A stretch of DNA of 64,000 nt from Nitrospirales bacterium (lineage in GTDB: Bacteria; Nitrospirota; Nitrospiria; Nitrospirales; UBA8639). A model generated the notes under the pieces. The model searched no databases and was not told the origin of the DNA. It worked only from the letters and a program-made list of their open reading frames with translations. The translations under genes and the position numbers were made by a program. This document shows positions 49,281 to 59,290 of this stretch, piece by piece. Every line of letters begins with the position of its first letter. Position 1 is the stretch's first letter. The stretch covers positions 1 through 64,000 of the forward strand of contig JAJDBS010000169.1 of the NCBI GenBank assembly GCA_029261235.1, given 5' to 3'.

Positions 49281-50075
49281 ATGCGATCATATCTTTCGAT
49301 GTTTGTCGTATGTGTTTTCGTCTCGGCCTGGAGTCAACCTGTTACCTTTGCGGAACTTCCACGAACTGAGTCCACCAATCAAGCTATTCTTGATCACCTT
49401 GATGCATTGCATGAAGAAGTGAAGGCTTTACGAGGTGAGGTCGGCCAATTGCGACAAGCCGTCAAGGAAATTCATCGGTCTACCATTACCGTTCCATCTG
49501 CTCCTTCTTCTCCTCAAAACTCTGAGCCCATCGATGTAGCCTTGGGCGATGGGCCTTCGTTGGGAAATGCCAACGCTACCGTTGGCATTGTGGAGTTTAC
49601 GGATTATGAATGCCCGTTTTGCCAACGATTTCATACTCAGTCTTTTGGCAAAATCAAGGAGACGTATCTTGACTCAGGAAAGGTTCGATATTTTCTAAGA
49701 AATTTCCCATTGGGTTTCCACGCTCAGGCTAAACCGGCTGCTCTGGCAGCGTATTGTACGGGTGAACAGGGGCAGTATTGGGAGATGTCGCATGAACTGT
49801 TTATGAACCAACGAAAGTTGGGTGTTGAATTGTATAATGACCTGGCCGATACCTTAGGAGTACACGAAACTGAATTTCACGCTTGTTTGGAAAATCCTGG
49901 AAACCTCCAGAGAATCGAAGCCGACCTCACGTATGGCAAAAGTATTGGGGTTCGTGGCACACCTAAATTTTTTATCGGCCGCATCCAGGATGGAAAACTT
50001 GTGAGTACCAAACAGATTTCTGGTGCCCAACCCTTTGCCGCCTTCCAACGAGTTTTGGATTCTTTACTTCAATAA
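49281..50075 (+). CDS. Secreted DsbA/thioredoxin-like protein with N-terminal coiled coil
   Basis: Signal peptide; LDALHEEVKALRGEVGQLRQAVKEIHR; VGIVEFTDYECPFCQRFH...KVRYFLRNFPLGFHAQA; GVRGTPKFFIG. Confidence 0.88.
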   Translation: MRSYLSMFVVCVFVSAWSQPVTFAELPRTESTNQAILDHLDALHEEVKALRGEVGQLRQAVKEIHRSTITVPSAPSSPQNSEPIDVALGDGPSLGNANATVGIVEFTDYECPFCQRFHTQSFGKIKETYLDSGKVRYFLRNFPLGFHAQAKPAALAAYCTGEQGQYWEMSHELFMNQRKLGVELYNDLADTLGVHETEFHACLENPGNLQRIEADLTYGKSIGVRGTPKFFIGRIQDGKLVSTKQISGAQPFAAFQRVLDSLLQ

Positions 50076-50531
50076 CCCTCGCTCCATTCCTTTTCCTTCT
50101 GTATCTATTCAGGAAAATGGATTTCCTGCTCCCTGTGTGGTTTTTCATTTTCCCTCAGAAATTTTGTCCGCACCTACATATATGGTGTTGTTCATTCCAC
50201 GATTGAGGTTCCTTTGTGGCAAATGACGTGGTTGTTTCCTTTGAAATAACATTGATTGACATTATTCACCATTTTTAAGACACTTGGTCTCGTTCGTTTG
50301 ACACTACCCGGGAAGGTGGTCCTTTTCTGTCAAGCGAACTCTACATCAAGAAGGAAAGAGGAATACGGGTATCCTGGTTGCTTTTTTCAATTAAAGCCGC
50401 CATGTATGAAGGCTCATAGGTTGTGAGAAATTCTCTCTAACTATGATGTTCGATATCCTCAGTATCGGCAGTTCAGAAAACGTGTAATGCAATGATGATG
50501 AAAAGATCATAGAGAAAGGAACAGACGAAAT

Positions 50532-53500
50532 ATGAATTATAGCTTGAGCGGCATGTTCCTTCGATACATTTTTGCTCTAATGATTCTGATCATTGGATTC
50601 GTTACGGGCAGTCAAACAGTTTTTGCCAGCCATGATCTTGACCTGAATGACGATGGCATCGTCAATATTCTGGATATTTCGCTGGCAGGGAGTTGTTTCG
50701 GGCAAGACCCGACCGCCAATGCCCAATGTCAGGTGGCAGACATCAATCACGATAATGTCATTGATTTGGCTGATATCAACATCCTGTCCGGGAGTTTCGG
50801 GCGAACCTTCCCGACCGATCCCACTGACCCTAATGATGTCGACGACGATGGTGATAACTTCACAGAGAACCAGGGTGATTGTAACGACGGCAATGCCAAC
50901 ATTAATCCCGGGGCCACGGATATTCCGGGTAATGGGATCGATGAGGATTGTAACGGCACCGACGCGGAGCCGGATCCCAACGACGTAGACAATGACGAAG
51001 ACGGGTTCACCGAAAACCAAGGAGATTGTGATGATTCGAATGCAGGGCTCAACCCTGCGGCCACTGATATTCCAGGGAATGGAGTCGATGAAGATTGTAG
51101 TGGCGGAGATGCAGAGCTCGATCCTAACGATGTCGACAATGATGGAGATGGATTCACAGAGAACCAGGGTGATTGTAACGACGGCAATGCAACGATTAAT
51201 CCAGGGGCCACGGATATCCCTGGTAATGGTATTGACGAAAACTGTGCTGGACAGGATACGCCCTTAGACCCGAGCGATATTGACAATGACGGCGATGGGT
51301 TCACAGAAAATCAAGGTGACTGCGACGATACGAATCCGAATATCTTCCCCGGTGTGGCAGATCTTCCGGGTAATGGTATCGATGAAGATTGTGATGGACA
51401 GGATGCATCACCACCACCTGATTTGAAAGTATCTTCGAGTGTGTTCTCCGACTCCGACAATTCTTACTCGACAGGAAATGTCATCAGGATTGATATTGAA
51501 CAGCCGGAGGAAGGTCCACAGTTTGACAGTGGAACAATCCGGATTACCTCGGAATCGCAAGCTTATGATTCTGGTGAACAGCCGCTTTTATTTGGGTCTA
51601 TCTTTTTTCTGTGGGATACCACCGGGCTCCCCCCGGCTGATGATTATCAGACGACCGTATCCTTGACAAATATTACGGGTGAAACGACTACAAAAGATGG
51701 AGCTATTAAGCTTAAGTTAGAGCCCAACCCGCCAGTGATCAATAAACTTGTTAGTGATTTGGATGTCAATTTCCCTGCGGTGGGATTGCCAGTTCGAGTC
51801 GTTAGAACTTACTTGTTGGATTCAACCTTTGATGGTCCTATGGGATATGGATGGACCCATTCTTATGGCATGCGGATTGTGGAGTCGCTTGGAAGTATCC
51901 GCAAAACACTCACCAATCCTCCTAACGAAGGATCGATCCAGGTTTTTAACGCGGATGGAACTGCATCTTTCTTTACAGCAAATGGTGACGGAACCTTTCA
52001 AGCTCCGAAAGGAGACTTTCGAACATTAACGAAAAAAGCAGATGATTCGTATCTGCTCAAAGAAAAATATGGCAAGCAATTTCATTTTGATGCATTAGGA
52101 AAGTTGTTGGGAATTGAAGATTCAAACGGAAATGTTCTTACATTTAGCTACAACCCTATAGAACGGTTAGACAAGATTACAGATGCCTCAGGCCAAGTGA
52201 CGATATTTGCATATAATGCTGACAATCGAATTTCCTCGATCACGGAACCATCGGGAAGATCAGTTACTTATGGGTACGACACAGAAGGAAACCTTATATC
52301 AGTAAGGGACTTTAGTGGTGCCATCACGACCTATGTTTACGACAGCACTCACAATATAACCACCCTTACCGATCCATCTGGCCGGCGACAATTCTTCATC
52401 ATAAATGGTGATGATCGCTTAGAGAGTTTTTTTTCTGAGGGAGGTGTGAACAAAACGACTTTCCAATACTTCTTACCCTCACCAAACCAAATGACAATGA
52501 TTGATGCATTGGAAAACAAAACTATTCTGACTTATGACAGTAATGGGTTGATTACAAAAAGAACCGATTCTTTAGGAAACTCCACAACAACATCTTTCGA
52601 TGCCGATTTCAATGTGATAAGTGCGACCGATGCCAATGGAGCCCAAGACACATTTACTTATGACTCGAAAGGAAATCTTTTATCTGTAAAAGATCCGCAG
52701 GGGAAAACCGTAATCTTTACATATGAACCTACATTTAATCAGCTTTCAAGCTACAGAAATGATAACGGAAATCCAACAACTTTTACTCATGATGCGAACG
52801 GTAACCTCACTAGCATCAACCGCGCTAACGGTGCCGTAGAAAGATTGACCTATAATTCTATTGGTACAATAACTAGTATTTCTGATGGAAATAACAATAC
52901 AACCCTCTTTACTTCTAACGCACAGGGTAATGTGACAATGATAACCTATCCGGATGGTTCTACTGAATTTTTTTCGTACGATCCAATGGGGAATCTCATT
53001 AGCAAAGCAAGCAGACGGAACCAAACCATCAATTATTCATATGATCTGATGGGAAGGTTATTAATGAAAATATTTCCGGATAATTCTTCTCACACCTTTT
53101 CTTACGATGCTGCAGGGAGGGTTAAGAGTGCATCAGCCGCTAACGGAACAATTGGTTTCGTCCATGATTCTGTTGGGAGGCTTGCGCAAGTCCTTTATCC
53201 TAGTGGAGAAACCGTATCACACGGATATGACAGTAATAGTAACCGCTCTCGGTTAGTCTACCCTGATGGAACCGTGGTTGATTATAGTTTTGATGCTCTG
53301 AATCGCATGAAACAGATAAGCAAGGCTGGCCAAATCAAAGCTAAATACATGTATGATCCCAGTGGCAGAATTGTCCAACGAGATTTGGAGAATGGGATCT
53401 TTACTACTTACAGCTATGATGTTTCCAATCAGTTATCGAACCTTACAAATCGCAATTCAACATCTCAGATTATATCTAGTTTTTCCCATACCTATGGTAT

Positions 53501-56500
53501 TCAAGGTAACAGACAAACTAGAACTACTCCTCAAGGGACTACTCAATATGTTTATGATTCCGCTAGTCAATTAACGGGCGTGGTATTTCCCAATACTTCA
53601 ACAACTACTTACAACTTGGATCCGGCTGGGAACAGAACTTCGGTAGTTGTAGGTGGCAATTCAACTGCTTACATCGTTAACAATTTAAATCAGTATACTA
53701 CTGTAGGAACGGATTCCTACACCTATGATTTAAATGGCAATAGGGAAAGTAAAACTACTCCAAAAGGCACAACCTTTTATAAGTATGATTTTGAAAATCA
53801 GCTCATTCAGGTAAATACACCTACCGAAGCCGTTTCATTTACCTATGACCCGCTTGGCCGGAGAATTTCAAAGACAACGACTAGCGGGATAACAAATTAT
53901 TTTTATGATGGTCTTCAAGTTATCATGGAAAAAAATATTGCTGGTGCGGTGCAAGCCAAGTTTTTTCACGGGCAACGAATTGATGAATTACTCATAATGC
54001 AGAGGGGTGGCGTAGATTACTTCTATAACCATGATTCCTTGGGAGGTGTCAGTAACATTACAAATCTTTCAGAAAATGTCATTGAGTCGTTTACTTATGA
54101 CTCGTACGGAGTCCCAGACAATGTAAGTCTATTAGGAAATTCGAACCTCTTTACAGGAAGAGAATATGATTCAGAAATTGACTTATATTATTACAGGGCA
54201 AGGTACTATGACCCGACTATAGGGGGATTTTTAAGTGCGGATCCTATTAGCTATTTAGGCGGGTTAAATTTATATACCTACGTCTTTAATAATCCAACTA
54301 ACTACGTAGATCCGTATGGTAATTTTGCCATAATATGGCCAGTTATTATTACTGCTGACGCAGCTATAAAATGGGGCTTGATTGGGACTGCTGCTTATTT
54401 AGCTTGGAAGGGAGATGTAGTACGAAACGGATTGCGAGTAGCGGCTGCAAAAGTTAAGGTGCCGAGGATAAGTACGTGGGACCCAGAGAACCCATCCAAA
54501 GGACCACCGCCGAAATTTCCAAAAAAATGGGGAAAAAAACTTTTGCCTTGGGTGCTGGGGGCGTTAACATTTACAAAGCTAGGACAAGCCTTAAACCCTC
54601 AAATAATAAATCCAGAAACTGGTGAGCCATTAGAAGATCCAGGAAACACGCCTGGTAACCCAGATCCTCCAGATCCCCCAGATCCCCCAGATCCCGTGGA
54701 TTGTACCACTGAGCCGGAGAAATGTACCTGTTCAGAGGAAGATCCTCTTATGTGTCGGCCGATCGACTGTACCACTGAGCCGGAGAAATGTACCTGTTCA
54801 GAGGAAGATCCTCTTATGTGTTCTCCCGATCCGACTTTTGTTCAGGCTCCGCCTGCATTCGGTGTCCAAGACTACAGGGTTCGGCTTGGCAGGGTCCAGC
54901 ATGAAATATGGCAGAATCACCAAGCTGACGGGCTCTCGGCAAAGATACTTGTGCCCTATGAAGATGCGTTAGTTCGGGCGGACATCCCTATTTCTGGGTT
55001 CGCGTATGGTGCAGATTTCAAGGAGTACCGTGTTGAATTTGGGGAAGGGGAGAATCCGTCGGAATGGTTCATGCTCACTTCTTCCACGACATCCCAGACC
55101 GAAGAAACCAAAGTATCCGATCTTGATGATTCCTTGAATATTACAATTCAGGGCAATCTGGCGAACTGGGATACGGGATTGAGAAATTATGAGTATTTGC
55201 CGTCGTATCCCAAGGACCATCCCATTAATTATAAGGGGACTCACACCATACGGTTGGTGGTGACTGGTGAAGATGGAAACACGGTTGAAGATCGAGTGAC
55301 TGTTCATGTGGCCAATGTGATTCCCAATGCCTGGGGTGGCCGAGTGGTCAGTCCGGATGAGAAGGTCGTGTTGACTGTTCCGGAGCAAGCTCTGCGTGAT
55401 TCATTCCGCCTCATCTTAATTCAACCAGAGGCCGATTCAACGCTCTCTCTATCAGAGGGCCGAAGCCTCATTGGTAGCGTCTATGAGGCGCGTGAACCAG
55501 GCGAACGCTTTACAAAACCGGCTGTGCTTCGGATGGCCTTTACGGCCAAAGAGCTTGGCCAATCGCGACCGGATCAACTTGGGATTTATGGCTATGACGC
55601 AAAGAAAGGCGAATGGGAATATTTACCATCCTACCGGCAGCTCGATGATGACAATGCCGTCTTAGCCAATGTGCGACATCTGCATGCGCGGTATGCCCTC
55701 ATGGTGAGCTCTTTGTCTATGGAAGGGTCTACGCTTCAGCCTGCTGCAAAACCTGATGTTGCTGTTCACCATGTGAGTCTTGGCACATCCTCCGGTCATT
55801 ATTTGATACAGAACACTTTTGAGGATGGGTTGGCTGAATGGTCGAACCGTAGCAGTGATATGGGCGGGGAAATCTCCCTGGACGACCAGGTTACCTTTGA
55901 TGGGACGAAGGCCTTAAAGATTACCAATACCCACGAAGGCGGAAACTTTGCGGTGACGGTGCGAACTACTGCCTTTGATGCTCGGGAGTACCCGCTTGTT
56001 CAGTTTGACTATCGTATTCCACCCGATGTGAAGACCAACGTGTTTGTCAAAGTGAACGGGCGTTGGTATGAAGTCGGGTTTACGGATGATCCGAAGGATC
56101 TCGATGCTCAGCGGGTGAATATTGCCCATATCGGGGATATTGCCGAGGTGACGGCTGATGATACCTGGCATACCGCCACCTTTAATCTCTATGACATGCT
56201 TCGTACGAAAACACGGCATAGTCAGGTCGAAGAAATCATCATGGCCGACTGGGATGTGCCAGGCTATATGAAACTCCAATTTGGACACAATTTTGAAGGT
56301 GCCACTTATTACATTGATAATTTTAGTCTTAGCCGAGGTATCTCACCTGGGTTACAAATGCACAGTGACACCATATTGGTGGATGACTTTAACCAAAAGA
56401 AGAGCACGAATTCGTTTAATGCCCTGACGACGGTGTTTACCAGTGAGGAGAGTGACTCTGTGGAGCCTGACTTTAGTGTTGAAGATGCACAGGGTAAAGG

Positions 56501-57374
56501 CCATGCACTTCGGTTGGCTTACGATGTGTCTGAAGAAGGCAGCTATGGCGGTTATCTCAGCCCTCTTCCTCATTTGGACCTCTGGGAATATGATCGATTG
56601 TCCTTCTTCGTGAAAAGCGATGAAGGAGCGCAGGACCTCTTTGTTGGCTTGAAAGATGCCAATGGTCAAGAAAGTAAGGTCCTTATTGGTTCGTATCTTC
56701 CTCAGGGACTTTCTTCAGAATGGCAAAAGGTTACCATTCCACTTGTGGCGTTTTCGAACATCGTAGACTGGGGTGGCGTTGATTTATTGAGCTTCTCCTT
56801 TGCATATCCTTTTCATAGTCAAGGCGTAGTTCTTCTCGATCAGTTAGCATTCCAAAAAGGAATTAAACATATTCTCGTTGATAATTTTGAACGTGACGAA
56901 GACAAGAACGCAGTTGATGGACCCTACTGGACTTTTGTGAATGGGAACGCCGCGATCAATGGGAAGCGCACGCACAATTCCCCCAATGGGATCTATCGCC
57001 TGTCGTTTGGCGGCAATATTGGCAAGATTAAAGCTTATGCTAGTGATGTGAAATCCTTTGCGGGTTGGACTACGCAGATCGGAGGCATTGATTGTTCTCA
57101 ATGTGAGCAGTTGTCCTTCCATGTTCGCGGAGCGGAAGGTGGAGAAAACGCCACGATTTATCTGGATGATGGAAATTTCCGCTGGGGTCTGGAGCTTGCC
57201 AAGTTTGCCAAAATCACAACGGATTGGCAGCAAGTCACTATTCCCGTTGAGATGTTTGCTGAGGCCGGGGTGGACCTTTCCCACTTGGACAAACTCCATG
57301 TCATGTTCGAAGGGTGGAACATGTCCGGTACGATTTATTTAGATGATATTCAGTTAGGAGCACAGGTGAATTAG
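50532..57374 (+). CDS. Giant secreted dockerin / MopE-repeat / RHS protein with ~900-aa carbohydrate-binding-like C-terminal extension (2280 aa)
   Basis: DLNDDGIVNILDISLAGSCFGQ...DINHDNVIDLADINILSGSFGR; 4x MopE-like repeats; YD repeats; RHS core YYYRARYYDPTIGGFLSADPISYLGGLNLYTYVFNNPTNYVDPYG; then repeated ILVDDFN.../ILVDNFER... beta-sandwich-like units. Confidence 0.9.
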   Translation: MNYSLSGMFLRYIFALMILIIGFVTGSQTVFASHDLDLNDDGIVNILDISLAGSCFGQDPTANAQCQVADINHDNVIDLADINILSGSFGRTFPTDPTDPNDVDDDGDNFTENQGDCNDGNANINPGATDIPGNGIDEDCNGTDAEPDPNDVDNDEDGFTENQGDCDDSNAGLNPAATDIPGNGVDEDCSGGDAELDPNDVDNDGDGFTENQGDCNDGNATINPGATDIPGNGIDENCAGQDTPLDPSDIDNDGDGFTENQGDCDDTNPNIFPGVADLPGNGIDEDCDGQDASPPPDLKVSSSVFSDSDNSYSTGNVIRIDIEQPEEGPQFDSGTIRITSESQAYDSGEQPLLFGSIFFLWDTTGLPPADDYQTTVSLTNITGETTTKDGAIKLKLEPNPPVINKLVSDLDVNFPAVGLPVRVVRTYLLDSTFDGPMGYGWTHSYGMRIVESLGSIRKTLTNPPNEGSIQVFNADGTASFFTANGDGTFQAPKGDFRTLTKKADDSYLLKEKYGKQFHFDALGKLLGIEDSNGNVLTFSYNPIERLDKITDASGQVTIFAYNADNRISSITEPSGRSVTYGYDTEGNLISVRDFSGAITTYVYDSTHNITTLTDPSGRRQFFIINGDDRLESFFSEGGVNKTTFQYFLPSPNQMTMIDALENKTILTYDSNGLITKRTDSLGNSTTTSFDADFNVISATDANGAQDTFTYDSKGNLLSVKDPQGKTVIFTYEPTFNQLSSYRNDNGNPTTFTHDANGNLTSINRANGAVERLTYNSIGTITSISDGNNNTTLFTSNAQGNVTMITYPDGSTEFFSYDPMGNLISKASRRNQTINYSYDLMGRLLMKIFPDNSSHTFSYDAAGRVKSASAANGTIGFVHDSVGRLAQVLYPSGETVSHGYDSNSNRSRLVYPDGTVVDYSFDALNRMKQISKAGQIKAKYMYDPSGRIVQRDLENGIFTTYSYDVSNQLSNLTNRNSTSQIISSFSHTYGIQGNRQTRTTPQGTTQYVYDSASQLTGVVFPNTSTTTYNLDPAGNRTSVVVGGNSTAYIVNNLNQYTTVGTDSYTYDLNGNRESKTTPKGTTFYKYDFENQLIQVNTPTEAVSFTYDPLGRRISKTTTSGITNYFYDGLQVIMEKNIAGAVQAKFFHGQRIDELLIMQRGGVDYFYNHDSLGGVSNITNLSENVIESFTYDSYGVPDNVSLLGNSNLFTGREYDSEIDLYYYRARYYDPTIGGFLSADPISYLGGLNLYTYVFNNPTNYVDPYGNFAIIWPVIITADAAIKWGLIGTAAYLAWKGDVVRNGLRVAAAKVKVPRISTWDPENPSKGPPPKFPKKWGKKLLPWVLGALTFTKLGQALNPQIINPETGEPLEDPGNTPGNPDPPDPPDPPDPVDCTTEPEKCTCSEEDPLMCRPIDCTTEPEKCTCSEEDPLMCSPDPTFVQAPPAFGVQDYRVRLGRVQHEIWQNHQADGLSAKILVPYEDALVRADIPISGFAYGADFKEYRVEFGEGENPSEWFMLTSSTTSQTEETKVSDLDDSLNITIQGNLANWDTGLRNYEYLPSYPKDHPINYKGTHTIRLVVTGEDGNTVEDRVTVHVANVIPNAWGGRVVSPDEKVVLTVPEQALRDSFRLILIQPEADSTLSLSEGRSLIGSVYEAREPGERFTKPAVLRMAFTAKELGQSRPDQLGIYGYDAKKGEWEYLPSYRQLDDDNAVLANVRHLHARYALMVSSLSMEGSTLQPAAKPDVAVHHVSLGTSSGHYLIQNTFEDGLAEWSNRSSDMGGEISLDDQVTFDGTKALKITNTHEGGNFAVTVRTTAFDAREYPLVQFDYRIPPDVKTNVFVKVNGRWYEVGFTDDPKDLDAQRVNIAHIGDIAEVTADDTWHTATFNLYDMLRTKTRHSQVEEIIMADWDVPGYMKLQFGHNFEGATYYIDNFSLSRGISPGLQMHSDTILVDDFNQKKSTNSFNALTTVFTSEESDSVEPDFSVEDAQGKGHALRLAYDVSEEGSYGGYLSPLPHLDLWEYDRLSFFVKSDEGAQDLFVGLKDANGQESKVLIGSYLPQGLSSEWQKVTIPLVAFSNIVDWGGVDLLSFSFAYPFHSQGVVLLDQLAFQKGIKHILVDNFERDEDKNAVDGPYWTFVNGNAAINGKRTHNSPNGIYRLSFGGNIGKIKAYASDVKSFAGWTTQIGGIDCSQCEQLSFHVRGAEGGENATIYLDDGNFRWGLELAKFAKITTDWQQVTIPVEMFAEAGVDLSHLDKLHVMFEGWNMSGTIYLDDIQLGAQVN
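50841..51428 (+). repeat. Four in-frame 147-bp MopE-like repeats
   Basis: DDDGDNFTENQGDCNDGNANINPGATDIPGNGIDEDCNGTDAEPDPNDV and three related copies. Confidence 0.9.
54702..54821 (+). repeat. Perfect 54-bp direct duplication (66-bp period) encoding a Cys-rich motif
   Basis: tgtaccactgagccggagaaatgtacctgttcagaggaagatcctcttatgtgt at 54702-54755 and 54768-54821 (CTTEPEKCTCSEEDPLMC). Confidence 0.93.
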
Positions 57375-57712
57375 AGGAAAACTTATTTTTTTAACCAAAT
57401 GGACTTTTCGTTTTTAAGGTGTGGGAACAAGGGGATTGCGATATACCAATCGAATCAACCTGGTTGTATGGTGGAATTAATTCAGCGTTGATTCTCTCTT
57501 AAATTGAATGGTTTCGCTTCGAAGAAATTCGCCTGGTCTTTTCTGTGAGAGTTGTTGATAGTTGAACATTAAGTGAGTTTGCCGTTCTTCTTCTCCCTGC
57601 CCCGCCACTTCTATCGCCACGTTCCGTAATGTCATGGGTTGAGACAAACACGCATTCCCAGATCCGAGAAATCTATTAAATGTCCATGCAAAGGGAGCGG
57701 AAATAGATTGAA

Positions 57713-58603
57713 ATGCGGTGTCGAATTTTTATCCTTGTTGTGCTTACCTCCCTTTTCTGGCTGCCTGATCCGCCAGTTACTGCAACGGAAGTACGAGAAA
57801 TCCAGTTGGTCTCACCTGCGATTGCGTATCAACCACGCGATTTCTCCCCTGGGTCTGAAGATTCACCCTCTGGTCGAATACAAATAGTTAAAGAACTTCG
57901 TTTGCTTCACCAACAAGGATTTCGAAGCCTTGTGACCTATAGTTCACGTGGTGTGTTAGGCGATATTCCTGAAATTGCACGTGAACAGGGATTTTCTGGC
58001 ACGATTATTATGGGCGTGTGGGATATCTTTTCGAAAGAGGAGTGGGCGCATGCTTTAGATCAACAGACTTTTGTTGATGGCTATTGTTTAGGGAACGAAG
58101 GGCTTGGAATTCGTTACACTCCTGATGAATTGGCGGAGAAAATGACGAGGCTTAAGGGTGTTACCGGAAAGCCAGTGAGTACGACGGAGCCCATCGACCG
58201 TTATCTCGATGGACCGTATCGAGAATGGCTATTGAACCATTCCGACTGGCTTTTCCCTCTCGCCCTACCATTTTGGGCTGGGCAAATTGAGCCACAGCGG
58301 GCTGTCGATTGGGTTGTCGCCCGCTCTGATTATCTTCAGGCCATCACTGCGAGGAAGGTGATTCTCAAAGAAGCCGGGTTTCCCTCTGCATTGTCTGAAG
58401 GGCAATCCGAAGAGACGCAACTTGAATTTTTTCAGGCTTTAGAAGCTAGCGGTTTAACGTATTTTTATTTTGAGGCCTTTGATCAACCCTGGAAACATCA
58501 GATGTTTCAGGAACCGGAGTTTGAAGCCCATTGGGGCATGTATCGTGCTGATGGCGCACCCAAGAAAGTGATGAAATGGTTGGCCTCAAGGTGGGCGCAA
58601 TGA
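57713..58603 (+). CDS. GH17-like beta-1,3-glucanase/glucanosyltransferase
   Basis: GYCLGNEGLG (acid/base NE), VILKEAGFPS (nucleophile region), YFEAFDQPWKHQMF...EAHWGMYRADGAPK. Confidence 0.78.
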   Translation: MRCRIFILVVLTSLFWLPDPPVTATEVREIQLVSPAIAYQPRDFSPGSEDSPSGRIQIVKELRLLHQQGFRSLVTYSSRGVLGDIPEIAREQGFSGTIIMGVWDIFSKEEWAHALDQQTFVDGYCLGNEGLGIRYTPDELAEKMTRLKGVTGKPVSTTEPIDRYLDGPYREWLLNHSDWLFPLALPFWAGQIEPQRAVDWVVARSDYLQAITARKVILKEAGFPSALSEGQSEETQLEFFQALEASGLTYFYFEAFDQPWKHQMFQEPEFEAHWGMYRADGAPKKVMKWLASRWAQ

Positions 58604-59289
58604 AGCTGATCATAGTGGTCCTAGCTGGGGTGTTGGGACTTCTTACGACTTCCATCGTTCCTGTATGGGGATCGACTGGTGGTGTCACCAATGTCGGGGC
58701 GTTCTCATCTAGTGCGGGGCATTTCACTGGTATTCGTGAATGGATTGAACTAGAAGATCACGGTGGGATTTTGAAAGGATCTCTTTCTCATGAATTGCTG
58801 AAATTTATCACTGTGCATGCCCCTGGTGTCAAAAGTGGACACATCATTTTCCGTGAGCTAAAAACTGTCGATGGAAGACGATCGTTCTTGCTCACGGCGC
58901 CAGATGCTCTGATGGATGCCATTAAACGGGTGACTCTTTTCTTGGGACCTCAACTCGGCTCTCTAGAACTGTATGAACAAGTTGACAATCTTTGGCTCAA
59001 ACGTTTGCCACAGTCGCTTCGAGTTGCTGATCATCATCGCCCCGATAGTCCACCCCAAGATTTGCTGGCTTTTTCGTTACAGAAGCCTGGGTTTTTCTGG
59101 GTTATGGAGTCTTCATCTTCTTCATTGGATCACGCATTATTTGTTCCGCAGGGTTCTTCGGCCACCTCCTTAATGGGAGGCAGCATATTATGGGGAATTT
59201 CTGCTTGGGCCGCCGCCATTCTTCTCCTATCTCTAGGCTGGTTCATTTCGCGGCGACTTCATGCTTTTGATCAATTCGTGGGGAAATAG
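58600..59289 (+). CDS. Hypothetical protein with C-terminal transmembrane segment, between GH17 and GT2
   Basis: ATGA overlap with GH17 stop (ATG 58600); C-terminal GISAWAAAILLLSLGWFISRRLH. Confidence 0.65.
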   Translation: MKLIIVVLAGVLGLLTTSIVPVWGSTGGVTNVGAFSSSAGHFTGIREWIELEDHGGILKGSLSHELLKFITVHAPGVKSGHIIFRELKTVDGRRSFLLTAPDALMDAIKRVTLFLGPQLGSLELYEQVDNLWLKRLPQSLRVADHHRPDSPPQDLLAFSLQKPGFFWVMESSSSSLDHALFVPQGSSATSLMGGSILWGISAWAAAILLLSLGWFISRRLHAFDQFVGK

Positions 59290-59290
59290 C

